A DNA stretch of 36,667 nt from Gammaproteobacteria bacterium (GCA_030432115.1 JAUIHY010000006.1:1-36667); one strand, 5' to 3'; positions 19,730 through 29,584 are shown, counted from the first letter of the stretch. Translations and numbers: made by a program. The notes: a model not told the origin generated them from the sequence alone.

Positions 19730-20159
19730 CTTTGTTTTCTTTTTTAATCGGTGTGATCACATCCTTTCCTTGATAAATCAACTGACCATTGACCTGTGAA
19801 CCTGCTTCCATTTCAATGTTGGTGTAATAGATGTTGCCAGTGATTCGGGCCTGTGATGCCACTTCAATTTTTCCAGATGCGGTGATGTCACCTTCTATGG
19901 TGCCGTTGATGACCATATTACCTGCTTTGATGGTGCCATGGATTCGACCTGTTTCACTGACCATCAAGGTGTCTGTTTCTGTTTCTGCGACCAAAGATCC
20001 TTCAATGTGACCATCTACATGCATGGAGCCTGAATATTTCATGTCCCCTTTGATGCGTGTGCTGTGACCAATTAACGTTTCAATGCTTTGAGGGTGTTGT
20101 GTTGCCATGGTGCGTTTACTCTCTTGGTTGTTTTTGTTGTTTGTTTTTGAATTAAACAT
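19719..20159 (-). CDS. Bactofilin (polymer-forming cytoskeletal protein)
   Basis: [21 protein letters not shown]... beta-helical repeats ([28 protein letters not shown]). Confidence 0.92.
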   Translation of the reverse strand: MFNSKTNNKNNQESKRTMATQHPQSIETLIGHSTRIKGDMKYSGSMHVDGHIEGSLVAETETDTLMVSETGRIHGTIKAGNMVINGTIEGDITASGKIEVASQARITGNIYYTNIEMEAGSQVNGQLIYQGKDVITPIKKENKDGK

Positions 20160-20170
20160 AATGATGTCCG

Positions 20171-20884
20171 TTAGCCTTTGTTAATATCAGACCACTCAAA
20201 TTGCTCAGATATGACTTTGGGTTTATTCTTACTGCTTTCTAATTCTACTAAAAGCATGGTGGGATTAAAACCATCTGGCACTTTAATGCTGAAATTCAAG
20301 ACTTGAAAATATTTAAGCGAAAATTCATCTTCAAGCGCAAATTGTTGCGTCAAATTCAAAACATCGCCTTTGTCGCCTGAAATGCCTTTCAATCGTAGTG
20401 TAATGCGGCCTGATTTTTCTGTGGCCTTGGTCAATTTTTGAGCCAAAACAATTTGAATCTGGCTTAACTCATGTTGTTGTGTGACCTGTGCACTGAGCAC
20501 ACTTAATTGTTTGACTTGGTCTTTGGCACTGAGCAGGCGTTCAAAAAACTGAACTTCCTGTTTTAATGCGGCCTGTTGTTCGGCCATGGTTTCTATAGTA
20601 CTTTGCAGCTCTTTGATGGCCTGGGTTTTCACCTGTGCTTCGGTTTTCCATTGGCTGACACTCACTTTCAATGCCTCGTTATCTGTGACCAACCTTTGGT
20701 TCTCTTCCACCAGGGTTTTTTGCTGTCCTTTAAAAGCTTGCAGCACATCAATGTTGGTGTACCTGCCCAACAAATAAGTCAACACTGCCAACACCATCAA
20801 GGACACCATCAACCAATGTCGCCTGACAAATGAAGCTTGTTCTGGCTGTTGCTGAATGATGTATTTGGGGGTTTTGACGCTCAT
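20171..20884 (-). CDS. Single-TM coiled-coil protein, DUF6776-like by position and architecture
   Basis: N-terminal TM WLMVSLMVLAVLTYLLGRY, coiled coil, C-terminal beta-rich domain; lies beside bactofilin/erpA. Confidence 0.65.
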   Translation of the reverse strand: MSVKTPKYIIQQQPEQASFVRRHWLMVSLMVLAVLTYLLGRYTNIDVLQAFKGQQKTLVEENQRLVTDNEALKVSVSQWKTEAQVKTQAIKELQSTIETMAEQQAALKQEVQFFERLLSAKDQVKQLSVLSAQVTQQHELSQIQIVLAQKLTKATEKSGRITLRLKGISGDKGDVLNLTQQFALEDEFSLKYFQVLNFSIKVPDGFNPTMLLVELESSKNKPKVISEQFEWSDINKG

Positions 20885-20947
20885 GTTTGCAATGTGAATT
20901 CAAATCGCGCATTATACATGCTCATTTGTTATCTTGAGGTGAAGACC

Positions 20948-21379
20948 TTGTTGTGGATCAAAACTTTTCATGTGTTTTTTGTGGTCAGCTGGTTTGCATG
21001 CTTGTTTTATTTACCACGCTTGTTTGTAAATCATGCCCAGAATCAAGACGCAGATCAACGGGCTTTGTTGCTGGGCATGGAAGCCCGATTGATTAAAATG
21101 ATGAATTTCACCCTTTGGGGTACGCTGATTTCGGCCACTGGTCTGGTTTATGTCTTGGCAGGTCAACAATGGTTGTTCTACATTCAACAAGGGTGGTTTA
21201 TCAGCAAGATGGTTTTGGTGGCGCTGTTGATTGCATATCACCATTTGTGCATCAAAATTCACCGAAATTTTGCTGTTGAGAAAGAAGCACACAGCCATGT
21301 TTGGTTTCGAGTTTTCAATGAATTGCCCGTTTTTGCCCTGTTTGCCGTCATTTATTTGGTTTTAGCCAAACCATTTTAA
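20948..21379 (+). CDS. hemJ: HemJ-like protoporphyrinogen oxidase / CopD-family membrane protein; TTG start proposed
   Basis: LLWIKTFHVFFVVSWFACLFYLPRLFVNHAQ and KMVLVALLIAYHHLCIKIHRNF; GAGGTG 6 nt before TTG at 20948. Confidence 0.75.
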   Translation: MLWIKTFHVFFVVSWFACLFYLPRLFVNHAQNQDADQRALLLGMEARLIKMMNFTLWGTLISATGLVYVLAGQQWLFYIQQGWFISKMVLVALLIAYHHLCIKIHRNFAVEKEAHSHVWFRVFNELPVFALFAVIYLVLAKPF

Positions 21380-21424
21380 GCACAGCCATGTAAAATACAG
21401 CTTTTTTTAATACCGTTGGACACC

Positions 21425-22678
21425 ATGTTTGATCGTTCGATTACACTGTCAAAAGCAGACCCTGAATTACAAACTGCCATAGAAGCAGAAAACCAAAGGC
21501 AAGAGGACCACATTGAGCTGATTGCTTCGGAAAATTACACCTCACCTGCCGTTATGGAAGCCCAAGGCAGCCAGATGACCAATAAATATGCAGAAGGTTA
21601 TCCTGGTAAACGCTATTATGGCGGTTGTGAACATGTGGATGTGGCAGAACAATTGGCCATCAGCCGTGTCAAACAGCTGTTCAATGCAGACTATGCCAAT
21701 GTTCAGCCCCATTCTGGCTCTCAAGCCAACCAAGCCGTTTATTTTGCTTTGCTGCAACCAGGCGACACCATCCTGGGTATGTCACTGGCACACGGTGGTC
21801 ATTTAACCCATGGCGCCAAGGTGAATGTTTCTGGCAAAATTTTCAATGCCGTTCAATATGGTATTGATGAGGCCACTGGAGAAATTGATTTCGAAAACGT
21901 GCGTGAAATGGCATTGAAACACCAGCCCAAGCTCATCATCGGTGGTTTTTCAGCTTATTCCAAAAAAATCAATTGGCAAAAATTTCGCGAAATCGCCGAT
22001 GAAGTTGGGGCCTACTTTATGGTTGATATGGCCCATGTGGCTGGTTTGGTCGCGGCCGATGTTTACCCATCGCCTGTGGGCATTGCTGACGTCACCACAT
22101 CGACCACACACAAAACTTTGCGTGGCCCACGAGGCGGCATCATCTTGGCCAAAGCCAATGAAGCAGTTGAGAAGAAGTTAAATTCTGTGGTTTTCCCAGG
22201 TATCCAAGGTGGCCCATTGATGCACATCATTGCCGCAAAAGCTGTGGCATTCAAAGAAGCCTTACAACCTGAATTCAAAACCTATCAGCAGAACGTCGTT
22301 GACAACGCCCAAGTGATGGCAAAAGTGTTCATCGAACGGGGCTACAATGTGGTTTCAGGTGGTACAGAAAATCATTTGTTTTTATTGGATTTGGTTGATA
22401 AAGACATCACTGGTAAAGACGCAGAAGCACGTTTGGGTGAAGCGCACATCACCGTGAATAAAAACGCCGTACCCAATGACCCTCGTTCTCCTTTTGTCAC
22501 ATCCGGTCTTCGACTGGGAACACCTGCGGGCACAACACGCGGCTTTGGTGCAGATGAATTTGAACAAATCACCCATTGGATGTGTGATATATTGGATGAC
22601 ATGAGCAATGATGAAGTGGTGGACAAGGTGAAAACCCAAGCCGCTGCATTGTGTCAACGATTCCCAGTTTACGGATAA
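21425..22678 (+). CDS. glyA: Serine hydroxymethyltransferase
   Basis: [36 protein letters not shown]-lysine motif. Confidence 0.97.
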   Translation: MFDRSITLSKADPELQTAIEAENQRQEDHIELIASENYTSPAVMEAQGSQMTNKYAEGYPGKRYYGGCEHVDVAEQLAISRVKQLFNADYANVQPHSGSQANQAVYFALLQPGDTILGMSLAHGGHLTHGAKVNVSGKIFNAVQYGIDEATGEIDFENVREMALKHQPKLIIGGFSAYSKKINWQKFREIADEVGAYFMVDMAHVAGLVAADVYPSPVGIADVTTSTTHKTLRGPRGGIILAKANEAVEKKLNSVVFPGIQGGPLMHIIAAKAVAFKEALQPEFKTYQQNVVDNAQVMAKVFIERGYNVVSGGTENHLFLLDLVDKDITGKDAEARLGEAHITVNKNAVPNDPRSPFVTSGLRLGTPAGTTRGFGADEFEQITHWMCDILDDMSNDEVVDKVKTQAAALCQRFPVYG

Positions 22679-22682
22679 CCAC

Positions 22683-23135
22683 ATGAGCCATAAAAAAAGC
22701 AAAAGATTGCCTGAGCCATTGGCACGCAAACACCGCGCAAGAAAACGCTTGGTTCAAGCACTTTATCAAATGCACTACAATGATTTGAGTGCCAGAACAG
22801 TGATTGAACAGTTTCTAGAAGAGCAAGACTTCGCCAAAGTGGACACCGAGTTTTTCAAACAAGCATTGCGCTATATTGAAGCCAACAGAAGTGACATTGA
22901 AGCCATCATTGACCCTCATTTAGGCCGCGATAAATCGGCTCTGGGTGCCGTTGAATATGCGGTTTTGAACATGGCAACCTATGAACTATTGAAACACATA
23001 GAAACACCTTTCAAAGTCATCATCAATGAAGCGATCTTGATGGCCACCGAATTTGGGGCAGAAGGAGGGCACACCTTTGTCAACGGCGTGTTGACTCAAG
23101 TGGCCAAAGACACACGGGCCAGTGAAATGGAGTAA
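22683..23135 (+). CDS. nusB: Transcription antitermination factor NusB
   Basis: RHRARKRLVQALYQMH; FKVIINEAILMATEFGAEGGHTFVNGVL. Confidence 0.94.
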   Translation: MSHKKSKRLPEPLARKHRARKRLVQALYQMHYNDLSARTVIEQFLEEQDFAKVDTEFFKQALRYIEANRSDIEAIIDPHLGRDKSALGAVEYAVLNMATYELLKHIETPFKVIINEAILMATEFGAEGGHTFVNGVLTQVAKDTRASEME

Positions 23136-23140
23136 ACACC

Positions 23141-24049
23141 ATCGAATTTGATTTGATAGAAAAAATAAATCAACATTGCAGCATAAACAAAGACAATGTG
23201 GATTTAGGCATTGGAGATGATGCCGCCATTTTGAATGCAGATGGCCAAAAAAATCTGGTCGTCACCACCGACACCTTGGTTGAAGGCACTCATTTCAAAG
23301 CAGATGACGACGCCCAAGATGTCGGCTTTAAAGCATTGGCCGTCAACCTCAGTGATTTGGCAGCCATGGGCGTCATACCTCAATGGGTTACCTTGAACCT
23401 CACCATTCCAGAAGTCCAATCTTACTGGTTGGGTGAATTCATCAAAGGCTTTGCCACCTTGCTCCACCAACATGACATCGCTCTGGTGGGTGGCGACACC
23501 ACGCAAGGGCCTTGCAGCATCACGGTTACGGCCATGGGAGAGGCCGTTGCTGCTGACATCAAAAAAAGAAGCCAGGCGCAAGTCGGTGATTTGATTGCCG
23601 TTACAGGCAAACTCGGCAGCGCATCTTATGCGTTGGCCCACCCTTATATGGATGCCATTTGTGACCAAAAATTACATCGCCCCATACCCAGATTAGACAT
23701 GATACCCTTGCTCAAACCCATCGCCAAGGCGATGATTGATGTGTCAGATGGCTTATTGGCAGATTTGGGTCATATTTGTCTGGCCAGTGGTGTCGGCGCT
23801 CAAATAAAAGCCGAAGACATTCCAACCACAGCCTCTGTCAAAAACCAAAGTGATTGGCTGCAACATGCCTTGGCCGGTGGTGATGACTATGAGCTGTGCT
23901 TTACTTTCGATAAGAAACATCTGGCTCAACTGCCCTCAGCTTGTACTGTGATTGGGCACATCACCGGGAGCAGTCGAGTGGAAGTACTCGATAACAATCA
24001 ACCCATAGTTTTGAATCGTTTTGGCTACAGCCACTTTACGCAATCATGA
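23141..24049 (+). CDS. thiL: Thiamine-monophosphate kinase; start proposed at ATC 23141 (ORF caller used TTG 23153)
   Basis: GIGDDAAIL, DTLVEGTHF, ALVGGDTTQGP, DVSDGLLADLGH; upstream in-frame codons read I-E-F-D before the called TTG. Confidence 0.93.
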   Translation: MEFDLIEKINQHCSINKDNVDLGIGDDAAILNADGQKNLVVTTDTLVEGTHFKADDDAQDVGFKALAVNLSDLAAMGVIPQWVTLNLTIPEVQSYWLGEFIKGFATLLHQHDIALVGGDTTQGPCSITVTAMGEAVAADIKKRSQAQVGDLIAVTGKLGSASYALAHPYMDAICDQKLHRPIPRLDMIPLLKPIAKAMIDVSDGLLADLGHICLASGVGAQIKAEDIPTTASVKNQSDWLQHALAGGDDYELCFTFDKKHLAQLPSACTVIGHITGSSRVEVLDNNQPIVLNRFGYSHFTQS

Positions 24050-24525
24050 TCAACAAAACCACTCAAGTGGCCATGGGTTCTGTGTCGGGCTTTTTGGCTT
24101 TTGGCTTTGGCAGCGGCTTGGCACCCAAAGCCCCGGGCACTTGGGGCACATTGGCGGCATTGCCTTTTTTATTCCTTTGGCAGTTACTTCCTTGGCCCGC
24201 TTATCTGTTGTTGTTGTTGCTCAGCTTTCTGCTGGGTGTATATGTTTGCGAATCGGCCACCAGAAAACTGGGGGTACATGATCACGGTGGTATAGTTTGG
24301 GATGAATTTGTTGGCTTGTGGCTGACCTTTTTTATGGTTGACCTCTCTTGGCAAAGCGTAGCGATTGGTTTCGTTTTGTTCAGGATTTTTGATATTTTGA
24401 AGCCATTTCCCATAAAATGGTTAGACAAAAAAGTCAAAGGTGGCTTTGGCATCATGATTGACGACGTGCTGGCAGGTGTTTTTGCTGGTGTGGTTTTACA
24501 TATTTTAATGCACTATATTCCATGA
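24046..24525 (+). CDS. pgpA: Phosphatidylglycerophosphatase A
   Basis: FGSGLAPKAPGTWGTLAALP; DHGGIVWDEFVGLWLTF; KGGFGIMIDDVLAGVFAG. Confidence 0.95.
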   Translation: MINKTTQVAMGSVSGFLAFGFGSGLAPKAPGTWGTLAALPFLFLWQLLPWPAYLLLLLLSFLLGVYVCESATRKLGVHDHGGIVWDEFVGLWLTFFMVDLSWQSVAIGFVLFRIFDILKPFPIKWLDKKVKGGFGIMIDDVLAGVFAGVVLHILMHYIP

Positions 24526-25604
24526 AAAAAGTATTGGTTCTCGGCGGCGGACGCATTGGTTCTGCCATTGCTCATAATTTATCCAAAGACCATGAAGTGA
24601 CTTTGGCAGACGTTTCTATAGGTCATTTGAGGCAGCTAGAAGACCTCGTTCAACTGAAAGAATTAAATGCCTGTGATGACACGCAATTGGCACAAGCTGT
24701 GGTTGGCATGGATTGTGTGGTGGGCGCTCTTCCCAGTAGGTTAGGGTTTGATCGATTGAAGCAGCTAATCACATTGAAAGTCAATGTGGTCGATATCTCT
24801 TTCTTTTCCGAAGACGCTTTGGCTTTGAATGCCTTGGCTGAATCCAATGGGGTCACTGCCTTGGTTGATTTTGGTTTGGCTCCTGGTATTTCCAATTTAT
24901 TTGCCGGACACTTTGTTGACCAATTTGACCAAGTTGATGACTTTACATGTATGGTCGGTGGCGTGCCTGTGGAACGTTTAAAACCATTTGAATACAAAGC
25001 ACCATTCGCGCCTTTGGATGTGATTGAGGAATACACCCGACCTGCACGCATGAAACGCAATGGCCAAGAAGTGGTGTTTCCAGCCATGAGTGAGGTTGAA
25101 TCCGTTTACTTCAAAGGTGTGGGTCATATGGAAGCATTCAATACCGATGGCTTGCGTTCCTTATTGCAAACCGTTGATATCCCAAACATGTCAGAAAAAA
25201 CCATTCGTTACAATGGTCACGCCCAATTGATTCAACAATTAATAGATGCCGGATTCTTTTTGCCAGAACACATAGACAACACCGCCAAAGTGCTGTTAGA
25301 TCAATGGCAATTCAATGAAAACGAAGCCGACTTAACGGTGATGCAGATTAGCGCCAGTGGCATACAAAACGGACAAAAAACCGAGGCTTCTTATCAATTG
25401 ATTGACCATTATGACCACCAACAAAACATCAGTTCTATGGCAAGAACCACCGGATACACCTGTGCAGCTGGAGTCAGGCTGATGTTGAATCAAGATTTAC
25501 CTACTGGTGTTTTGCCACCCGAGACGCTTGGTAAAAATCAAATTTGGTTTGAATCATTGATGGCAGAACTTGCCAGCCAAGGCATCAACATCACTCATCA
25601 ATGA
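24522..25604 (+). CDS. Saccharopine dehydrogenase-family / LOR-SDH oxidoreductase
   Basis: Rossmann MKKVLVLGGGRIGSAIAHNL; VDFGLAPGISNLFAGH. Confidence 0.83.
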   Translation: MKKVLVLGGGRIGSAIAHNLSKDHEVTLADVSIGHLRQLEDLVQLKELNACDDTQLAQAVVGMDCVVGALPSRLGFDRLKQLITLKVNVVDISFFSEDALALNALAESNGVTALVDFGLAPGISNLFAGHFVDQFDQVDDFTCMVGGVPVERLKPFEYKAPFAPLDVIEEYTRPARMKRNGQEVVFPAMSEVESVYFKGVGHMEAFNTDGLRSLLQTVDIPNMSEKTIRYNGHAQLIQQLIDAGFFLPEHIDNTAKVLLDQWQFNENEADLTVMQISASGIQNGQKTEASYQLIDHYDHQQNISSMARTTGYTCAAGVRLMLNQDLPTGVLPPETLGKNQIWFESLMAELASQGINITHQ

Positions 25605-26656
25605 TAGATTCTCTGCTTCATTATTTTGCGGCTTTATCTGTTTTTGGTAAAACAGCCGTTATATTGAATGTCAGTTTATTGCTTTTGGCACCTTTGCTGT
25701 TTAACCGCATTGTGCCATCGGACAAAGCTGCACTGAACAGCAGCAGAACCCGAAAATTGCGGTTGATGAATTTGTTGTTATTGACCGTCTATTTGTTCGA
25801 TTGGTTGATCAACTTTTATTTCAATGACCATGGCCACAGCGAAGTGTTTATTCGCATTTCTCAAACTGGATTGGTTTTTTTGTTGGGGTATTTATTCACG
25901 CAATTTTCTCATACTTGGACCATCAAACGGTACGGTAAAGAAAGGACCATCGATGGCGAAACCATAAAAACCCGTACTTACCAGTCGGAAATGGGCTATA
26001 TTTTGATTTTGTTGATCACCATAGTAATCGCTCTATTGTTGCTGATTAACATTTGGCAAGTCACCTCATGGTTGCAAGCCACCGGTGTGATTGGTGGCTT
26101 GCTGGTGATTTTATTTGGCACCAAAGAGGCATGGGCGCATGATGCAGTCAGTGGACTGATTCTTTTGTACCATGGAGACATCGCTCCTGGCGTGGTGTGT
26201 CGCATCCCAGAAATGAATTTATTGGCCGTGGTCAGGCGCATGTCTTTGACTGAAACCACTTTTCATGACGTGGTTCAAAAACACAACACCATCGTTTCCA
26301 ATAGCCAATTGCGCGCCACTACTGTGGATGTTTTGAATAAAGTTGACAGCCCACATTGGCACGATTTTGTGACTTTTAAAATCGGTTACCAAACACCCGC
26401 CGAACAAGTAGAAGCCTTTGTTCAAGCCCTGTGGCAAAAAGCTTGCGAAATAGAAAAGCATTTGGATCCTGAAAAGACACCCAAAGTGGTGTTGGTTAAT
26501 TTAGGAGATCATGCCGTGGAATGGCGACTTAATTATCGACTGGAGTCTGTATATCGAATAAAACAAGCCAGGTTTGCCATAAATCGAGCGGCTTTTGATT
26601 TACAAGAAGAATTCCATTTGTCATTGGCCACACCTTTGACCTTTCAACAAAGCTAA
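25601..26656 (+). CDS. Mechanosensitive-channel (MscS)-like membrane protein
   Basis: Multiple TM helices; WLQATGVIGGLLVILFGTKEAWAHDAVSGLILLYHGDIAPGVVCRI; HNTIVSNSQLRA. Confidence 0.78.
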   Translation: MIDSLLHYFAALSVFGKTAVILNVSLLLLAPLLFNRIVPSDKAALNSSRTRKLRLMNLLLLTVYLFDWLINFYFNDHGHSEVFIRISQTGLVFLLGYLFTQFSHTWTIKRYGKERTIDGETIKTRTYQSEMGYILILLITIVIALLLLINIWQVTSWLQATGVIGGLLVILFGTKEAWAHDAVSGLILLYHGDIAPGVVCRIPEMNLLAVVRRMSLTETTFHDVVQKHNTIVSNSQLRATTVDVLNKVDSPHWHDFVTFKIGYQTPAEQVEAFVQALWQKACEIEKHLDPEKTPKVVLVNLGDHAVEWRLNYRLESVYRIKQARFAINRAAFDLQEEFHLSLATPLTFQQS

Positions 26657-26907
26657 GGCCTTTGTTTTTCTTCTTGCTGATGTATTGAAGGTTGTTGTGA
26701 TTCTTCTGCGATAACCTGGTCGGTCACAGTCACTTCAACAGAATGATAGGCCATCCAGTTCAGTGCCAAAATTGCCACAATAAGCACCGTTAATACAATA
26801 AATATTTTATTCTCAGAGACTTTGCCTTGCGTATGCAAATCATGGTAAGTCATGTCATTACTGTTTTTTTTCATATCCCTATAACGTGCCGAAAGTTGTT
26901 GAATCAT
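26653..26907 (-). CDS. Small single-pass membrane protein of unknown function
   Basis: Start trimmed to MIQQLSARYRDMKKN; one TM helix (IFIVLTVLIVAILALNWMAY). Confidence 0.5.
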   Translation of the reverse strand: MIQQLSARYRDMKKNSNDMTYHDLHTQGKVSENKIFIVLTVLIVAILALNWMAYHSVEVTVTDQVIAEESQQPSIHQQEEKQRP

Positions 26908-27314
26908 CTCAGGGAATTTTAAATTTTTTAAAAAGTTAAAAAAAAGGCCTTTACATACAGTTGAGCGAAAAAATGAACCATAAACAACGTCTCTTCCAAA
27001 TAAAGGCCCCAAAAGCTTCTGTCACAAAAACACACTATCCAATCAAAGCATTTCTGCAACCCCCTGTAGAAGCTGATGAACAATTTAACAACTTGAACCC
27101 GGACTGTCCATCACCCATATGGGTTAAAAGGCTATATATGAATACCTGTTCACTAATACCCTGACTCAAACTAGACTTGAATGAACCTAGCTAACATTGA
27201 CAGTGTGGTTAACATTTTCTACCCCCTGTCGATGATTTCTTACATGGGCTGTCCAGATTGTCAGTGGCAGGGTGTTCTTATTTAATTAAAATGGTTCTTT
27301 TGCATACCATTGAC

Positions 27315-28820
27315 ATGACACAATTAGCCACCATTTTATCTCGCGGTGCCTTTGGGGTTGAGGCCCCTCAGGTCCATGTGGAAGTTCATATTTCACGGGG
27401 TATGCCAGGATTATCCATCGTGGGCATGCCAGAAACTGCCGTCAAAGAATCCAAAGACCGCGTTCGAGCCGCCATCATGAATTCAGGTTTTGAGTTCCCA
27501 CAACACCGCATCACCATCAATTTATCACCAGCTGATGTACCCAAACAGGGCGGGCGTTATGACTTGCCTATTGCTCTTGGGATTTTGGCGGCCTCCGGAC
27601 AAGTTAAAACAGAAAAAATATCAGCCGTAGAATTTGTTGGTGAATTGGCTTTGGGTGGCGGTTTACGCGCCATCAGTGGGATCCTGCCAGTGGTTAATGC
27701 CACCGCTGCACAGCACAGGGCACTGGTGATGCCACATGACAATGGCAATGAGGCGGCATTAGTCTCCGATTGCGAATGTTTCACAGCCAACAACCTTTTA
27801 CAAGTCTGTGCATGGTTAGATGGCGTGGATGAATTGGCAGTGGCAAAACAAACCACCAAGGCACAAAATACCGACGCACTAGATCTCGCTGATGTCAAAG
27901 GTCAAGAGCAGGCCAAAAGGGCATTGATTATTGCCGCTGCAGGCGGGCATAACTTATTATTTTTTGGCCCACCAGGCACTGGAAAAACCATGTTGGCCAG
28001 TCGCTTACCCGGCATTCTCCCACTGCTGAATCAACAACAAGCTCTGGAAACTGCACAGGTGGCGTCCATCAGCGCCCAAGGCTTTGACCCCAATACTTGG
28101 GGGGTACCACCGTTCAGAAATCCTCATCATACAGCCTCTGCTGTTGCATTGGTCGGAGGAGGCTCAAATCCATTACCAGGAGAAATTTCATTGGCCCAAA
28201 ACGGTGTTTTATTTTTGGACGAATTGGCTGAATTTTCTCGCCATGTTTTGGAAGTGCTTAGAGAACCTTTGGAATCAGGTAAAATCATTATTTCTCGTGC
28301 TGCACGCAGTGCAGAATTTCCTGCCCGTTTTCAACTGATTACCAGCCTCAATCCGTGTCCATGCGGTTACCTTGGTGATGACAGTCGCACTTGTCAATGC
28401 AGTATAGGTCAGATTCAGCAATACCGAAATAAAATTTCCGGGCCTTTGTTAGACCGCATAGACTTGCAAGTGGAAGTACCCAGAATTCCTCATAAGCAAT
28501 TAAGGCAAGCCAGTTGTGATAACAAGAGCAGTACTCAAATTCGACAACATGTCATCGACAGCCGCAAGAGACAGTTCAAACGAAATGGTGGTAAAACCAA
28601 TGCCCAACTTTCCACCAAAGAATTAGAGCATGCAGTGTGTTTATCTGAACCACAATTGGATTTTCTTGAGCAGGTGATTGACCAACTCAAGCTTTCAGCA
28701 CGCGCTTACCATCGCATCATCAAAGTCAGTCGAACCATAGCTGACCTTGAAAAGTCAGAAAAAGTCAAACAAGCCCACCTCATCGAGGCCATCAGTTACC
28801 GCAGCTTTGATCGACACTGA
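27315..28820 (+). CDS. comM: YifB/ComM-family Mg-chelatase-like AAA+ ATPase
   Basis: MTQLATILSRGAFG; FFGPPGTGKTMLASRLPGILP; NPCPCGYLGD; FRNPHHTASAVALVGGG. Confidence 0.95.
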   Translation: MTQLATILSRGAFGVEAPQVHVEVHISRGMPGLSIVGMPETAVKESKDRVRAAIMNSGFEFPQHRITINLSPADVPKQGGRYDLPIALGILAASGQVKTEKISAVEFVGELALGGGLRAISGILPVVNATAAQHRALVMPHDNGNEAALVSDCECFTANNLLQVCAWLDGVDELAVAKQTTKAQNTDALDLADVKGQEQAKRALIIAAAGGHNLLFFGPPGTGKTMLASRLPGILPLLNQQQALETAQVASISAQGFDPNTWGVPPFRNPHHTASAVALVGGGSNPLPGEISLAQNGVLFLDELAEFSRHVLEVLREPLESGKIIISRAARSAEFPARFQLITSLNPCPCGYLGDDSRTCQCSIGQIQQYRNKISGPLLDRIDLQVEVPRIPHKQLRQASCDNKSSTQIRQHVIDSRKRQFKRNGGKTNAQLSTKELEHAVCLSEPQLDFLEQVIDQLKLSARAYHRIIKVSRTIADLEKSEKVKQAHLIEAISYRSFDRH

Positions 28821-29558
28821 TCATTCAGTGCGTGTTAACAACCTTTTAACCAACGCCATTTGGCTGTTGGTTTCTGTTTTTCTGAAAACAGCAGCCAGCT
28901 GTGATTTACTGGTGTTGTAACTGCGTGACAAGGCTTCTGATGCTTCCTTAAGACCGTCATATTTAATCAAAGCCAATGCCAGGGAAGCTTCAGACTTTGT
29001 TAAACCGAAATGACTGCCCAAAGCCGATTGATAAAAATATTGAGGCAGCGACTGGCCGTTCATGCCCTCCATTTCCAAAGCGCGACGCATGTGTGCCACA
29101 TAGTAGTTAAAAACACGCAACTCGGCAGCCGTATAAGTCGGCCGACACATCAATCGAGGAATGCCAATGATGAATTCAACCATTTTGGTTCGAACATATC
29201 CACCTGCAGTGTGCTTGAACCCCCAATGGTGCCAGTAATCATTGTAAAAAGATGTTTTCTGAAAAGCGTTAAAATCCAATAATTTTTCACCCGATTGCAT
29301 CACATTGAATGCTTGATACCTTTTGATGGCGGACTGCCAAGGATCTAAGGTCCAGTAATGTGCCCGATAATCATCCCAAATCACATCAGATTCAGGTTCA
29401 GTGGCAAAAACAACAGGTGGCCCTTTAGGAGGAAATACATACATCAATGCCAATCCAGCTTGCATTACATCCCTCAATTTTTTCAACACCGCCGTCCATT
29501 GACTGTTCCCAAGAGGAACGTCATAAATCAAATTGATCAAATCAGGATTGAGGTTCAT
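28821..29558 (-). CDS. LuxR-type helix-turn-helix regulator with N-terminal ligand-sensing-like domain
   Basis: C-terminal HTH LTKSEASLALALIKYDGLKEASEALSRSYNTSKSQLAAVFRKTETNSQMALVKRLL; N-terminal DPWQSAIKRY...DFNAFQKTSFYNDYWHHWGF. Confidence 0.72.
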   Translation of the reverse strand: MNLNPDLINLIYDVPLGNSQWTAVLKKLRDVMQAGLALMYVFPPKGPPVVFATEPESDVIWDDYRAHYWTLDPWQSAIKRYQAFNVMQSGEKLLDFNAFQKTSFYNDYWHHWGFKHTAGGYVRTKMVEFIIGIPRLMCRPTYTAAELRVFNYYVAHMRRALEMEGMNGQSLPQYFYQSALGSHFGLTKSEASLALALIKYDGLKEASEALSRSYNTSKSQLAAVFRKTETNSQMALVKRLLTRTE

Positions 29559-29584
29559 GTTGTGAGGTGAGGTTCAGTGCCCAC

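Noticed and set aside
23204-23668. 154-aa minus-strand ORF antisense to thiL
   Set aside because: Shadow ORF of a conserved gene.
26961-27164. 67-aa plus-strand ORF upstream of comM
   Set aside because: No motif, weak initiation context, and it sits in a region with repeat-like non-coding sequence.
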